Shown: positions 52,006-59,501 of the stretch, one piece after another | Position numbering within the stretch: the first letter of the stretch is position 1 | Layout: each line of letters opens with the position of its first letter | From: CAYXLI01 sp964464925 | GTDB lineage: Bacteria; Acidobacteriota; Terriglobia; Bryobacterales; Bryobacteraceae | Assembly (NCBI GenBank): GCA_964464925.1 | Contig: CAYXLI010000014.1 | Coordinates: forward strand, 67,285-131,284 | DNA length: 64,000 nt | Direction of reading: 5' to 3' | Position numbers and translations under genes: made by a program | Notes under the pieces: model-generated | Seen by the model: only the letters and a program-made list of their open reading frames with translations | What the model was told of the DNA's origin: nothing | Database searches by the model: none

Positions 52006-53351
52006 ACGACATCGATTCCCCAACTGGCATCGACCTCCGGCCGGACCCGCCGAATCCCGTACGACTGAGCAAGCGCGCCGGGCTCATAGCGCTTGTGGTT
52101 GTCACCGCTGTCGTTGGCCTGGTCGGATACGGCATTGCGACACGACGGCAACGGACTGCTGCGGCGATGGAACGCGCCGATCCAACGCGGCTCACTGCGG
52201 CCAGTGATGCGGGAAAGGTGATCGCGGCCGAAATTCCGGCGAGGATGATTACCGCCGGCATGACCGCCGCGACTCCTGAGAAGCAAGAGTTGCAGGTTCC
52301 CGAACCGACCGGCAGCCGTCCCTCGCTCGGCTCAGCCCCTTCCCAAATGCGTCCTTACCCGCCGCCGCCCCAGCCTTCGCCAGTTCGAGAATTGAGCGCC
52401 GAAGAAAAGGCTCGCATCGTTGCGTACCGACAGGAACTTGATGCCCTCGCGGCGCCGACGGCCATCGCCGGAAACCTCGGCGGCGCTGGTCGCCCCAGCG
52501 GCAATTCACTGCCCACCCGAGAGGGAGACCTCGAACAAATGACGACGCTACTCAAGACGATGCAAGGACCCGAGGCGCAACGCGCGGCGGTGAATCTGCG
52601 CGGCTCCGGCTCCGAGGCGAAGATCTCTATGGCCACTGTCCCGGCAGACGGAGACGAGTACTCCAGCCAAAACATGCAGGATCGGAAGGCCGCATTCTTG
52701 GCGGGTGCTCGCACGGAATCGCGAGAGAACTACACTAAGTCGTCGCGCGTGCGGCCGTTGAGCAAATATGAGATCAAGTCGGGGTGGGACATCCCGGCGG
52801 TCCTGGAGCAAGGACTCAACTCCGACCTGCCCGGCGAGATCCGCGCCCTTGTCAGGGAGAATGTCTACGATACGGCGTCCGGCAACTATCTTCTGATCCC
52901 ACAGGGATCGCGCCTGGTGGGCACCTACGATTCGAGGATCGCCTACGCGCAGAACGGTGTCACCGTCGTTTGGAACCGGCTGATCTTCCCGGACGCGTCC
53001 TCAATCGACCTCGAAGGCATGGCTGGCCAAGACGCGCAGGGACGGGCTGGCCTCAGGCAGGATGTGGATAACCACTACCGCCGCCTGCTCGGTTTTGCCG
53101 TCTTGACGAGCGGCTTCAGTGCGGCCTTCCGGCTCTCGCAGTCCAACCGGGGCGGAGTCCTCGGGTATCCGTCCGCAGGGGAGACGGCTGGCAGCGCGGT
53201 CGGGGCTGAGCTTTCACGGCTCGGGGCTGACGTCACCAGGCGCAATTTGAACGTGCAGCCCACGATCAAAGTCCCGGTCGGGTACCGTTTCAATGTCCGG
53301 GTGAACCGGGATCTCCTATTCGAAGCTCCGTATCGGCCGTTCCGAATGTGA
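52002..53351 (+). CDS. trbI: TrbI, VirB10-like scaffold protein
   Basis: 449 aa. Cytoplasmic N-terminus, one membrane helix (AGLIALVVVTAVVGLVGYGI), a Pro-rich periplasmic linker (PYPPPPQPSPVRELSAEEKA), then the VirB10 domain: SKYEIKSGWDIPAVLEQGLN, LLIPQGSRLVGTYDSRIAYA, RLIFPDASSIDLEGMAGQDA, ending VPVGYRFNVRVNRDLLF. Last gene of the trb operon. Confidence 0.94.
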   Translation: MNDIDSPTGIDLRPDPPNPVRLSKRAGLIALVVVTAVVGLVGYGIATRRQRTAAAMERADPTRLTAASDAGKVIAAEIPARMITAGMTAATPEKQELQVPEPTGSRPSLGSAPSQMRPYPPPPQPSPVRELSAEEKARIVAYRQELDALAAPTAIAGNLGGAGRPSGNSLPTREGDLEQMTTLLKTMQGPEAQRAAVNLRGSGSEAKISMATVPADGDEYSSQNMQDRKAAFLAGARTESRENYTKSSRVRPLSKYEIKSGWDIPAVLEQGLNSDLPGEIRALVRENVYDTASGNYLLIPQGSRLVGTYDSRIAYAQNGVTVVWNRLIFPDASSIDLEGMAGQDAQGRAGLRQDVDNHYRRLLGFAVLTSGFSAAFRLSQSNRGGVLGYPSAGETAGSAVGAELSRLGADVTRRNLNVQPTIKVPVGYRFNVRVNRDLLFEAPYRPFRM

Positions 53352-53383
53352 GGAATTGGTGCGGTTTTCGCGCGCAACCGATT

Positions 53384-53409
53384 GATGGTACGGTGTATCT
53401 TGTACCATC
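53384..53409. promoter_or_regulatory. Inverted repeat upstream of the tandem-RHH gene
   Basis: GATGGTAC (53384-53391) and GTACCATC (53402-53409) form a perfect 8-bp inverted repeat with a 10-bp spacer, 29 bp before the start codon of an RHH protein. Likely its autoregulatory operator. It differs from the GCTAGC palindromes. Confidence 0.55.
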
Positions 53410-53438
53410 TACACGTTTCGGTTGGTGCTGCGGAGCCT

Positions 53439-53813
53439 ATGGAATCGCGATATGTACGGTTGGAGAGCGGATCTGGAAAGCCGAAGAAGAAGGCAGCGGG
53501 TGCGGTTGAACACACGCTGAAGCTGGCCATTCGCTTGAACGAGGCAATCAACGACGCCCTCCGTGGGCTCATTCGTTATCGCGGGGATCTGTCGGGCATG
53601 GCAATTGACGCGCTCTCGTCTGTCGATTTGGAGAACGCAGGCCTGATCAGCGTCGAGGAGAAGATGGTTCGAGACACCACGATCACAATTCCGCGAGCGC
53701 TCCACAAGAAGCTGAAGAAGATCTCGACGGATCGGGGTACGTCCATGAACATCCTGGTGAACACTGCGCTCGCACATTGGCTCGCGCAAAAGGGCGCTCT
53801 TAAGCTTCGGTGA
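53439..53813 (+). CDS. Ribbon-helix-helix protein with two RHH-like segments
   Basis: 124 aa from ATG at 53439 (GGAG just upstream; the frame opens 57 bp earlier, through the inverted repeat). C-terminal RHH: TITIPRALHKKLKKISTDRG then TSMNILVNTALAHWL. A second, similar pattern occurs earlier (HTLKLAIRLNEAINDALRGL followed by RYRGDLSGMAIDAL), so one chain may carry two RHH units. Probably a DNA-binding autoregulator of the element. Confidence 0.65.
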   Translation: MESRYVRLESGSGKPKKKAAGAVEHTLKLAIRLNEAINDALRGLIRYRGDLSGMAIDALSSVDLENAGLISVEEKMVRDTTITIPRALHKKLKKISTDRGTSMNILVNTALAHWLAQKGALKLR

Positions 53814-53823
53814 AAGAGGCTGT

Positions 53824-54060
53824 ATGAAGTCGTCGCGGTCGCAGCGATGGGATCTGGTCGTGGGCGGTATGGCGTCGCTGGTTGCCATCTCGGGACTCGG
53901 TTTGAGCATTGCTGTTGGAAATACCACAGCGGTTGGCTTCGGACACGTCCAACGTGAAACGCAGAATTTCCTGGCGATGCTCGCGGCGATGTTTCTCGTT
54001 CTCATCGCGATCAAAGCGGGATTGCGCTATCGAAAGTGGTGCCAATCTCGTAAGCACTAG
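53824..54060 (+). CDS. Small two-TM membrane protein
   Basis: 78 aa, ATG after AGAGG, 10 bp downstream of the RHH gene. Two membrane segments (LVVGGMASLVAISGLGLSIA, FLAMLAAMFLVLIAIKAGLR) and a basic tail YRKWCQSRKH. Not recognised; probably co-transcribed with the RHH gene. Confidence 0.55.
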   Translation: MKSSRSQRWDLVVGGMASLVAISGLGLSIAVGNTTAVGFGHVQRETQNFLAMLAAMFLVLIAIKAGLRYRKWCQSRKH

Positions 54061-54157
54061 GCGTCACATAGGAGTAATCTCGGTCAACGTGCTCTAGGGG
54101 CGTCAAGCATGCAATGAGAAGAGCGCCTTCGCGCTCGCCGTGTGCAACACTGTGGCC

Positions 54158-55555
54158 ATGAGCCTCCGTTTTGCAGTCTTGGCGGCGCTGCCCGCTTCCG
54201 GAGCCCTGATTCTGCTGACCGCGTCTCTGCCGTGTCCTGCTCAGGCGCAAGCCGCCCTGTCCACGTCGTCTCGTCCTGCTCGGATGCCCGCCCCGCCCCC
54301 TATGTTCAGCCCATGGTACGGCGACTCCTTGCGCGACATTATGAAGTTGGAGCCAGCCGATGTCGCTCGGCTCGAACAGAAGCTCGCAGCCAATCCCGAC
54401 GACTTCCCGACCCGACTCAAGTTGATGGCGTACCATCAGCGCGCGGATCGCGCGGGTCGTAAGGACGACCTTGCAAAACGCGTCCAACTTGTGCTCTGGT
54501 TGATTGAACACCATTCGGACTCTGAGCTTCTGCACTCGCCGTTCTCGCGGTTCGCGCAGGGCGAGCTTCCCCCTGAGGACTATCGACGCGCCACGGCCCT
54601 TTGGGATGCCACGACCAAAGCACACCGGCGCGTCGCAGCGGTGCAATGGAATGCGGCGTCGTTCTTTGAGGGTCTCGACTCAGGGCTCTATATGCACTAT
54701 CTGGAAGCTACCGCAGCAGCCGACCCGAACCACCCATTCGCCCTGCGTCCACTGGCGCATCTCTATGCGCTCTCGATCCTGGAGCAGCGCCCTCTAGCCG
54801 CACGTGCGCAGGCCGGGTTAGAGGCGTCTAAAAATGTCTGGGTCCTTGGCAACGCCGCCAATATGTTCCAGAGCCGATACAATGAGACCCTCCAAAGCGG
54901 AACGCCGAACGCACGCGCCGCCGAACTGGCGGAGCGCTACTTCTTGCGTGCAAAGAGTCTCGATCCGAACCTAGACAGGCAAACGATTATCCCTCAAATC
55001 GACGTTCAGGCGATCGCGCGTGGCCGGCAACTCGAGTCGCAGGCACAACAGAATTGGCAGGCGCGTGCAGAGGAGGCAATCGGCAAGATCCGCCGCCTTC
55101 CGGTGGAGGCGTTTCCGGATCTCCCGGCGCCGATCGCCGCAGTTCTGCGCGCACGGAAATGCAGAGTGCCACAGCCGTCGCCAAACGGAGCCCCACGCAA
55201 CGTTATCCGCGGGGAGTTCGTGTCTAAGGGAGAGCCGGGGTGGGCCGTGTTGTGCTCAGTGAACAACTCGACCGCGCTGCTGGTGTTTCGCAACGATCGC
55301 GACACCAACCCGGACACAGTGAACACCAGCGACGATCGAACTTATCTACAGGGGCTGAGCGGCGACAACATAGGTTACTCACGCGAGATCGCTGCCGCTG
55401 GTCGCGACTTCATCATACGCCACTACCGTGCGTACGGCGGTCCTACGCCTCCCCCGATAGACCACCAGGGGATCGACGACGCATTTCTGGAAAAAGCTTC
55501 CACCACCTGGTATTTCCATAGCCGTAAGTGGTTGCGCTTGCAAGGCGCGGATTAA
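54158..55555 (+). CDS. Secreted TPR-like protein of unknown function
   Basis: 465 aa from ATG at 54158. Signal peptide in MSLRFAVLAALPASGALILL. The helical middle part (about 60-300) has TPR-like spacing (LEQKLAANPDDFPTRLKLMA, HYLEATAAADPNHPFALRPL, AERYFLRAKSLDPN). The C-terminal 130 residues form a separate domain containing SKGEPGWAVLCSVNNSTALL and FIIRHYRAYGG. Family not recognised. Confidence 0.65.
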   Translation: MSLRFAVLAALPASGALILLTASLPCPAQAQAALSTSSRPARMPAPPPMFSPWYGDSLRDIMKLEPADVARLEQKLAANPDDFPTRLKLMAYHQRADRAGRKDDLAKRVQLVLWLIEHHSDSELLHSPFSRFAQGELPPEDYRRATALWDATTKAHRRVAAVQWNAASFFEGLDSGLYMHYLEATAAADPNHPFALRPLAHLYALSILEQRPLAARAQAGLEASKNVWVLGNAANMFQSRYNETLQSGTPNARAAELAERYFLRAKSLDPNLDRQTIIPQIDVQAIARGRQLESQAQQNWQARAEEAIGKIRRLPVEAFPDLPAPIAAVLRARKCRVPQPSPNGAPRNVIRGEFVSKGEPGWAVLCSVNNSTALLVFRNDRDTNPDTVNTSDDRTYLQGLSGDNIGYSREIAAAGRDFIIRHYRAYGGPTPPPIDHQGIDDAFLEKASTTWYFHSRKWLRLQGAD

Positions 55556-55842
55556 CACGGACGCGTTTTTGCGACCACCTCGTTTGCAGCGAATCCTTGC
55601 GCGTGATCGCGTTGCGTAGATTTGATCTTGGGTCGGCAAACCCCTTCGCGGCGCGGTGCTCTGAACGACGGCACCCGTCAATGCACTCGGGTCCGTGCCC
55701 GACCGGCGACCGCATCAGTTTTGCTCTGGGGCTGGGGAAATCAGGCAATCGCGAAACGCGTTGGAGATTCTCCCCCGGTGATACCTATCTGGAGCTCGCA
55801 CATGAGAATCCGGACTTGGCCGTTGCGCCGCCGAAATGGCCC
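55556..55842. other. Intergenic stretch without a convincing gene
   Basis: 287 bp between the convergent TPR-like and methyltransferase genes. Short frames exist in several phases but none has a ribosome-binding site or recognisable protein. No tRNA or att-like repeat seen. Confidence 0.4.
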
Positions 55843-56481
55843 TCACCTTGCGACATGGTATTGGCCGCGCCACCGCGCGATGCCGCGGTACGTGTACATC
55901 ACGGGCCGAGGTCCGCCGAGATAACCTGCTTCGCTGTCCACCAGATCGTAACCGGCTTCTTCCAGAATCGTGTTCACTTGGCGGTCCAGGTGACATCCGC
56001 CGGCGAGCCGTTTCCATACAGGCGTAGCCCAATGCTGCACCGCTCGCACATGGGATTCGGGGGCGCTGCCATGCTCAATGAAGACAACCCGGCCGTCAGG
56101 TTTCAGTACGCGTCGGATTTCATCTAGCGCGAGCCGAGGATGCCCAACGGAGCAGAGCGTCCAGGTAAGCACGACCGTATCGATGCTTTCGTGGGGAAGT
56201 GGGATTGCGCTCTCTACGGGTTGGGGCATGAATTCGACCTGAAGTGGCTGGTGCGCCGCCCGCGTCTGCGCTATCCGCAAGAGCTCCGGCGAAGGGTCGA
56301 GCCCGTAAACGCGCCGGACACGATCCGTGTAAAACGGCAGATTCAGCCCGGAGCCGATGCCAACCTCCAACACGTCACCGCTGGCGCTCGGAATCCACTC
56401 AGCTCGCAAGCGAGTGGCGGCGGGATTCCTCATCGCGAGGTCGATTACGTGCGGCAAAATGTGTTTCGCGTAGAATCCCAC
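55843..56481 (-). CDS. Class I SAM-dependent methyltransferase
   Basis: 212 aa. Motif I DVLEVGIGSGLNLPFY, acidic loop VYGLDPSPELLRIA, IDTVVLTWTLCSVGHPRLAL (motif IV), and IRRVLKPDGRVVFIEHG. The arrangement with a C-terminal GCHLDRQVNTILEEAGYDLV is like the METTL7/UbiE-like small-molecule or lipid methyltransferases. Substrate unknown. Confidence 0.88.
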   Translation of the reverse strand: MGFYAKHILPHVIDLAMRNPAATRLRAEWIPSASGDVLEVGIGSGLNLPFYTDRVRRVYGLDPSPELLRIAQTRAAHQPLQVEFMPQPVESAIPLPHESIDTVVLTWTLCSVGHPRLALDEIRRVLKPDGRVVFIEHGSAPESHVRAVQHWATPVWKRLAGGCHLDRQVNTILEEAGYDLVDSEAGYLGGPRPVMYTYRGIARWRGQYHVAR

Positions 56482-56536
56482 GATCTTTCAATTGTCCACG
56501 AGGCTGTGCCAAATCAGCACGGTCTGCCGGCTGAGT

Positions 56537-56935
56537 TTAGAACGTTCGCGGCCACAACGCGGCCTGCACCGGCCTTTCGGCCAGGTTGATGATGATCGCG
56601 ATGAGCGTCGTGTCCAGCTCCGGCCTGAACTCCAACGAATGCTGACATGCATGACGCAGGGTCAGGAGGGCGTCGTCCGGATGCTGCGTCTGGAGACCGC
56701 CATCTACCCACTTGTCGTAGGCGCTCTCGTCGCAGAGAACAAGATCGACTTCATGAGAAGCGGTGAGACTGAACGATAATCTCTGACCGCCAACGATTTC
56801 GAACACATAAGGCAGCTCATCGCACGCGCCCACGCTGATCACTTCGCATATCCCAAACGCAACCTGCTGCTCAGTTACAAACAACTCCGCAGAATCCCAC
56901 GAACCGAACGACGATATCTCCGGTTTTGACGCCAT
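56537..56935 (-). CDS. Hypothetical protein, paralogue A of a duplicated module
   Basis: 132 aa, no signal peptide. It shares with the protein at 57332-57736 the blocks GICEVxxV, DELPYVFEI/DDLPYVFEI, VDLVLCDESAYDKWVD/FDVVLCSETAYDGWVD and HSLEFRPE/HSFEFKPD. Each copy is divergent from a sigma-like gene. Fold and function unknown. Confidence 0.6.
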   Translation of the reverse strand: MASKPEISSFGSWDSAELFVTEQQVAFGICEVISVGACDELPYVFEIVGGQRLSFSLTASHEVDLVLCDESAYDKWVDGGLQTQHPDDALLTLRHACQHSLEFRPELDTTLIAIIINLAERPVQAALWPRTF

Positions 56936-56993
56936 TTGCCTCCGCCTCCCTACTGAGCAGAACGCTTTTGGTGGCCGCCAGAACTTACGGAAT

Positions 56994-57021
56994 TTGACAT
57001 CGAGAGCGTTCCGTCTATACT
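56994..57021 (+). promoter_or_regulatory. Strong sigma-70 promoter before the truncated sigma-like gene
   Basis: TTGACA (56994-56999) and TATACT (57016-57021) are separated by 16 bp, 44 bp upstream of the ATG at 57066. It suggests the truncated copy is still transcribed. Confidence 0.65.
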
Positions 57022-57065
57022 GGTCAATTCGGGCTCTTCTGAGCGAAGGGTGAGCAGTCTACGCC

Positions 57066-57320
57066 ATGAAATCGCGAAGAAAGATCCCGCTGGTAGGCTC
57101 AGACGGGCAACCACTTCCTGAACGAATCCAGCGCGCCCTCCACGACCTCCTCCCCAGGTTCAATCGCTGGTTCCCATTGCAGGACGAAGTCGTGGTCACT
57201 GGACTGCTCGAAGAGGCCGGTCAGCGGATCAAAGAAAAAGAACGGAAGTCTGGTCCTGTCGAGCGCCTGCATGGATTCGCGTGGACGGTGCTGGCCGCGG
57301 CCGTTGTCCTCTGGGCGTAG
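57066..57320 (+). pseudogene. Truncated sigma-factor-like gene (region 2 only)
   Basis: 84 aa. VGSDGQPLPERIQRALHDLL, PRFNRWFP and LLEEAGQRIKEKERK match the N-terminus of the intact sigma-like protein at 57946 (VDGQPLSEHIHSVLRDLLPR, LEGAGQRIAAREKQ). After HGFAWTVLAAAV the similarity breaks and a stop follows, so the promoter-recognition half is missing. The next (minus) gene begins its stop 12 bp later. It may be a decayed copy, or a short region-2 protein still expressed from the promoter upstream. Confidence 0.6.
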
Positions 57321-57331
57321 CCGACCCCGGC

Positions 57332-57736
57332 TCAAAATCGGGAACTTCGGACATTGGCGAAAACAATCGATTCGAGATCTGCCTCATTGAAGTTAAAGAG
57401 AATAGCGACGAGTACGATGTCGTTATCCGGCTTGAACTCGAACGAATGGGTTGTCGCATCTCTCAGCACCAAGAGTGCTTCGAGCGGCCGATTGGTCTCG
57501 AATTCCGCGTCGACCCAACCGTCGTATGCAGTCTCGCTGCAAAGCACAACGTCAAAGGCCAGAGAGGAGGTTACGTTGAACAACAATCTTTCGCCTTGAC
57601 TGATCTCAAATACATATGGCAGGTCGTCGTTAGGTGGTACCGTGACAACTTCGCAGATGCCGATTCCGTCATCCGGCGGCTTTGAGGCACTGATCCGCGG
57701 AGATTCTGCGCCTTCTAAATCAGGGTTGAATGACAT
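57332..57736 (-). CDS. Hypothetical protein, paralogue B of a duplicated module
   Basis: 134 aa: DGIGICEVVTVPPNDDLPYV, FEISQGERLLFNVTSSLAFD, VVLCSETAYDGWVD. Paralogue of 56537-56935. Divergent from the intact sigma-like gene, with a 209-bp intergenic between. Not recognised. Confidence 0.6.
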   Translation of the reverse strand: MSFNPDLEGAESPRISASKPPDDGIGICEVVTVPPNDDLPYVFEISQGERLLFNVTSSLAFDVVLCSETAYDGWVDAEFETNRPLEALLVLRDATTHSFEFKPDNDIVLVAILFNFNEADLESIVFANVRSSRF

Positions 57737-57945
57737 TCACGTCTCCCGTGGCTGAATGCGAGACGGTCCGGAACGGACCAACCCTGGCGCGCACTGCCAA
57801 TGTCGCCGGATTGTTTGGGCGCCGCGTCTCGACGCAAGATGAAACACATCTTGCACCCTCAGCCTCTATACGCAGAACGCAAAATTAGTGCGAATCATTA
57901 CAAGTCACAGGCAGAACAGACCCGCTGCCAAATCTGGGTGTCAGG

Positions 57946-58536
57946 ATGCGGTTTAATACCAACCTTCTTCTAGCGGACGTCGACGGCCAACCTTTGAGTG
58001 AGCATATCCACAGTGTTCTGCGAGATCTGCTTCCTCGTTTCAAGCGGACGTTTCCGCAAATCCGGGACGACGCACAGGTATCCGATATCCTCGAGGGGGC
58101 TGGCCAAAGGATCGCGGCGAGAGAGAAGCAACTGGGGCGGGTTTCGGAACTCCACAGGTACGCCTGGGTAGCGCTAAAAAATGCGGCCGTATCCGTGCAG
58201 CGGCGGTCCGAGGGAAAAATTCAGAGTTCTTCCATGTCATATTCCGATGCCGAGTGGCTGCTTGGACGCTTGTCCAGTACGTTTGGTAGCCCAGGTGCGA
58301 TAGAGCAGTGCGTACTCCTCAAACAAGCACTCGATCTACTGACTCCGGAGGAGAGGCTGATCGCGATTCGCAGACAAGCCGGTTTCTCCGACCGCGAAAT
58401 TGCAGAACACGTGAACACTTCCGCAGCAGCAATCGGTCAGAAGTACTTCCGCATGCTGCACCGTGTTCGCAAAATCTTAGCATTGGGGAGGACATCTGCA
58501 GATGACCGGTTTCGGGATTCCATAGATCCTGAATGA
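57946..58536 (+). CDS. ECF-like RNA polymerase sigma factor
   Basis: 196 aa. The N-terminal part (about 15-85) reads like region 2 (SDILEGAGQRIAAREKQLGR, ELHRYAWVALKNAAVSVQRR). The C-terminal part is a region-4 HTH (LTPEERLIAIRRQAGFSDRE, IAEHVNTSAAAIGQKYFRML). The linker suits a short ECF-type factor. The next gene, 27 bp on, encodes a membrane zinc-finger protein like an anti-sigma factor, supporting the call. Confidence 0.78.
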   Translation: MRFNTNLLLADVDGQPLSEHIHSVLRDLLPRFKRTFPQIRDDAQVSDILEGAGQRIAAREKQLGRVSELHRYAWVALKNAAVSVQRRSEGKIQSSSMSYSDAEWLLGRLSSTFGSPGAIEQCVLLKQALDLLTPEERLIAIRRQAGFSDREIAEHVNTSAAAIGQKYFRMLHRVRKILALGRTSADDRFRDSIDPE

Positions 58537-58563
58537 GTCACGGCTGCGACCAGGGACCGGCGA

Positions 58564-59262
58564 ATGGATGAAAAGCCAAGCAACTCGGCGCACGGGGAAG
58601 TCGGCGGTGAGGAGTTTGATCGGCTGTTTGGAGCCGCAAATCCCAATCCCGGTCGGATTGGATGTCCCTCGCCAGCGGTCCTTCAGGCGTTGGCCGCGAA
58701 GCAACGGCCCATCGGGGATCCAGCATACGAACACCTCGCGAACTGTTCGCCTTGTTATCGCGAATTCCGGCAATTACAGGCTCGGCTCAAGCGGCGGCCA
58801 TTAGCAGCCAAGGCGTACTTCGCGCTAGGAGCATCGGCGGTGATTCTGTTGGTCACCGTCGGTGGATTCCTTATGCGTGACCGCGGTCTCCATCGAACGC
58901 CGCCAGAGCTGAGGGCGAGCAAACCAGCAATACCGGAAGTGAGGCAATTTACTGCGGATCTTCGAAATGCGTCGCCGGCTCGCGGCTTAAGCCCAGTGAA
59001 GGGTGCGGCTGTAAAGCTCTCGAGAGACCTGATTCAGCTCACCGTCATTCTGCCCATCGGCTCCGATCCGGGGCGGTACAACCTCCGGCTCGTACGGGAG
59101 TCGAAGGTGGTTGCGGCCACATCGACTGACGCGGGCAAAAACAATTTCACCGTAAGATTGACCGCGACCTTAGACTTACGCCTGATTGAACCGGCCGAAT
59201 ACAGTCTTGAGATAAGCAGGGCTGGCGAGCACGCGGACTCCTATCCGGTTGTGGTTCAGTGA
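58564..59262 (+). CDS. Membrane anti-sigma-like protein with zinc-finger motif
   Basis: 232 aa. H57-x3-C61-x2-C64 in EHLANCSPCYREF is the zf-HC2/ZAS anti-sigma pattern. One membrane helix at about 84-104 (YFALGASAVILLVTVGGFLM), then an extracytoplasmic beta-rich domain (LIQLTVILPIGSDPGRYNLR). It probably holds the upstream sigma factor until released by signal or proteolysis. Confidence 0.72.
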   Translation: MDEKPSNSAHGEVGGEEFDRLFGAANPNPGRIGCPSPAVLQALAAKQRPIGDPAYEHLANCSPCYREFRQLQARLKRRPLAAKAYFALGASAVILLVTVGGFLMRDRGLHRTPPELRASKPAIPEVRQFTADLRNASPARGLSPVKGAAVKLSRDLIQLTVILPIGSDPGRYNLRLVRESKVVAATSTDAGKNNFTVRLTATLDLRLIEPAEYSLEISRAGEHADSYPVVVQ

Positions 59263-59501
59263 CATCCATCGCAGAGTTTACTTCACAGGTCACCGAGGCC
59301 ATTGGCCATTTTGGGGCAGCTTGCACTTTCGAAGCTGACAAGCACTTCTAAACAGCAAGCGTAAAGTTATCCCCATTGTTTGCGTTCAGGTTCTGTGTGG
59401 TGAATATGCAGGTTGAAACTCCAAGAACCGTCCTTAACGACTCGAGCGCACGTAAAGTCCCGCCCAGATCTGTTCGCCTCCTGGATTTCGGTTTGGGCGG
59501 C

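Noticed and set aside
55622..55924. 100-aa plus-strand frame near the methyltransferase end
   Set aside because: Arg/Pro-rich shadow overlapping the methyltransferase gene; no start signal.
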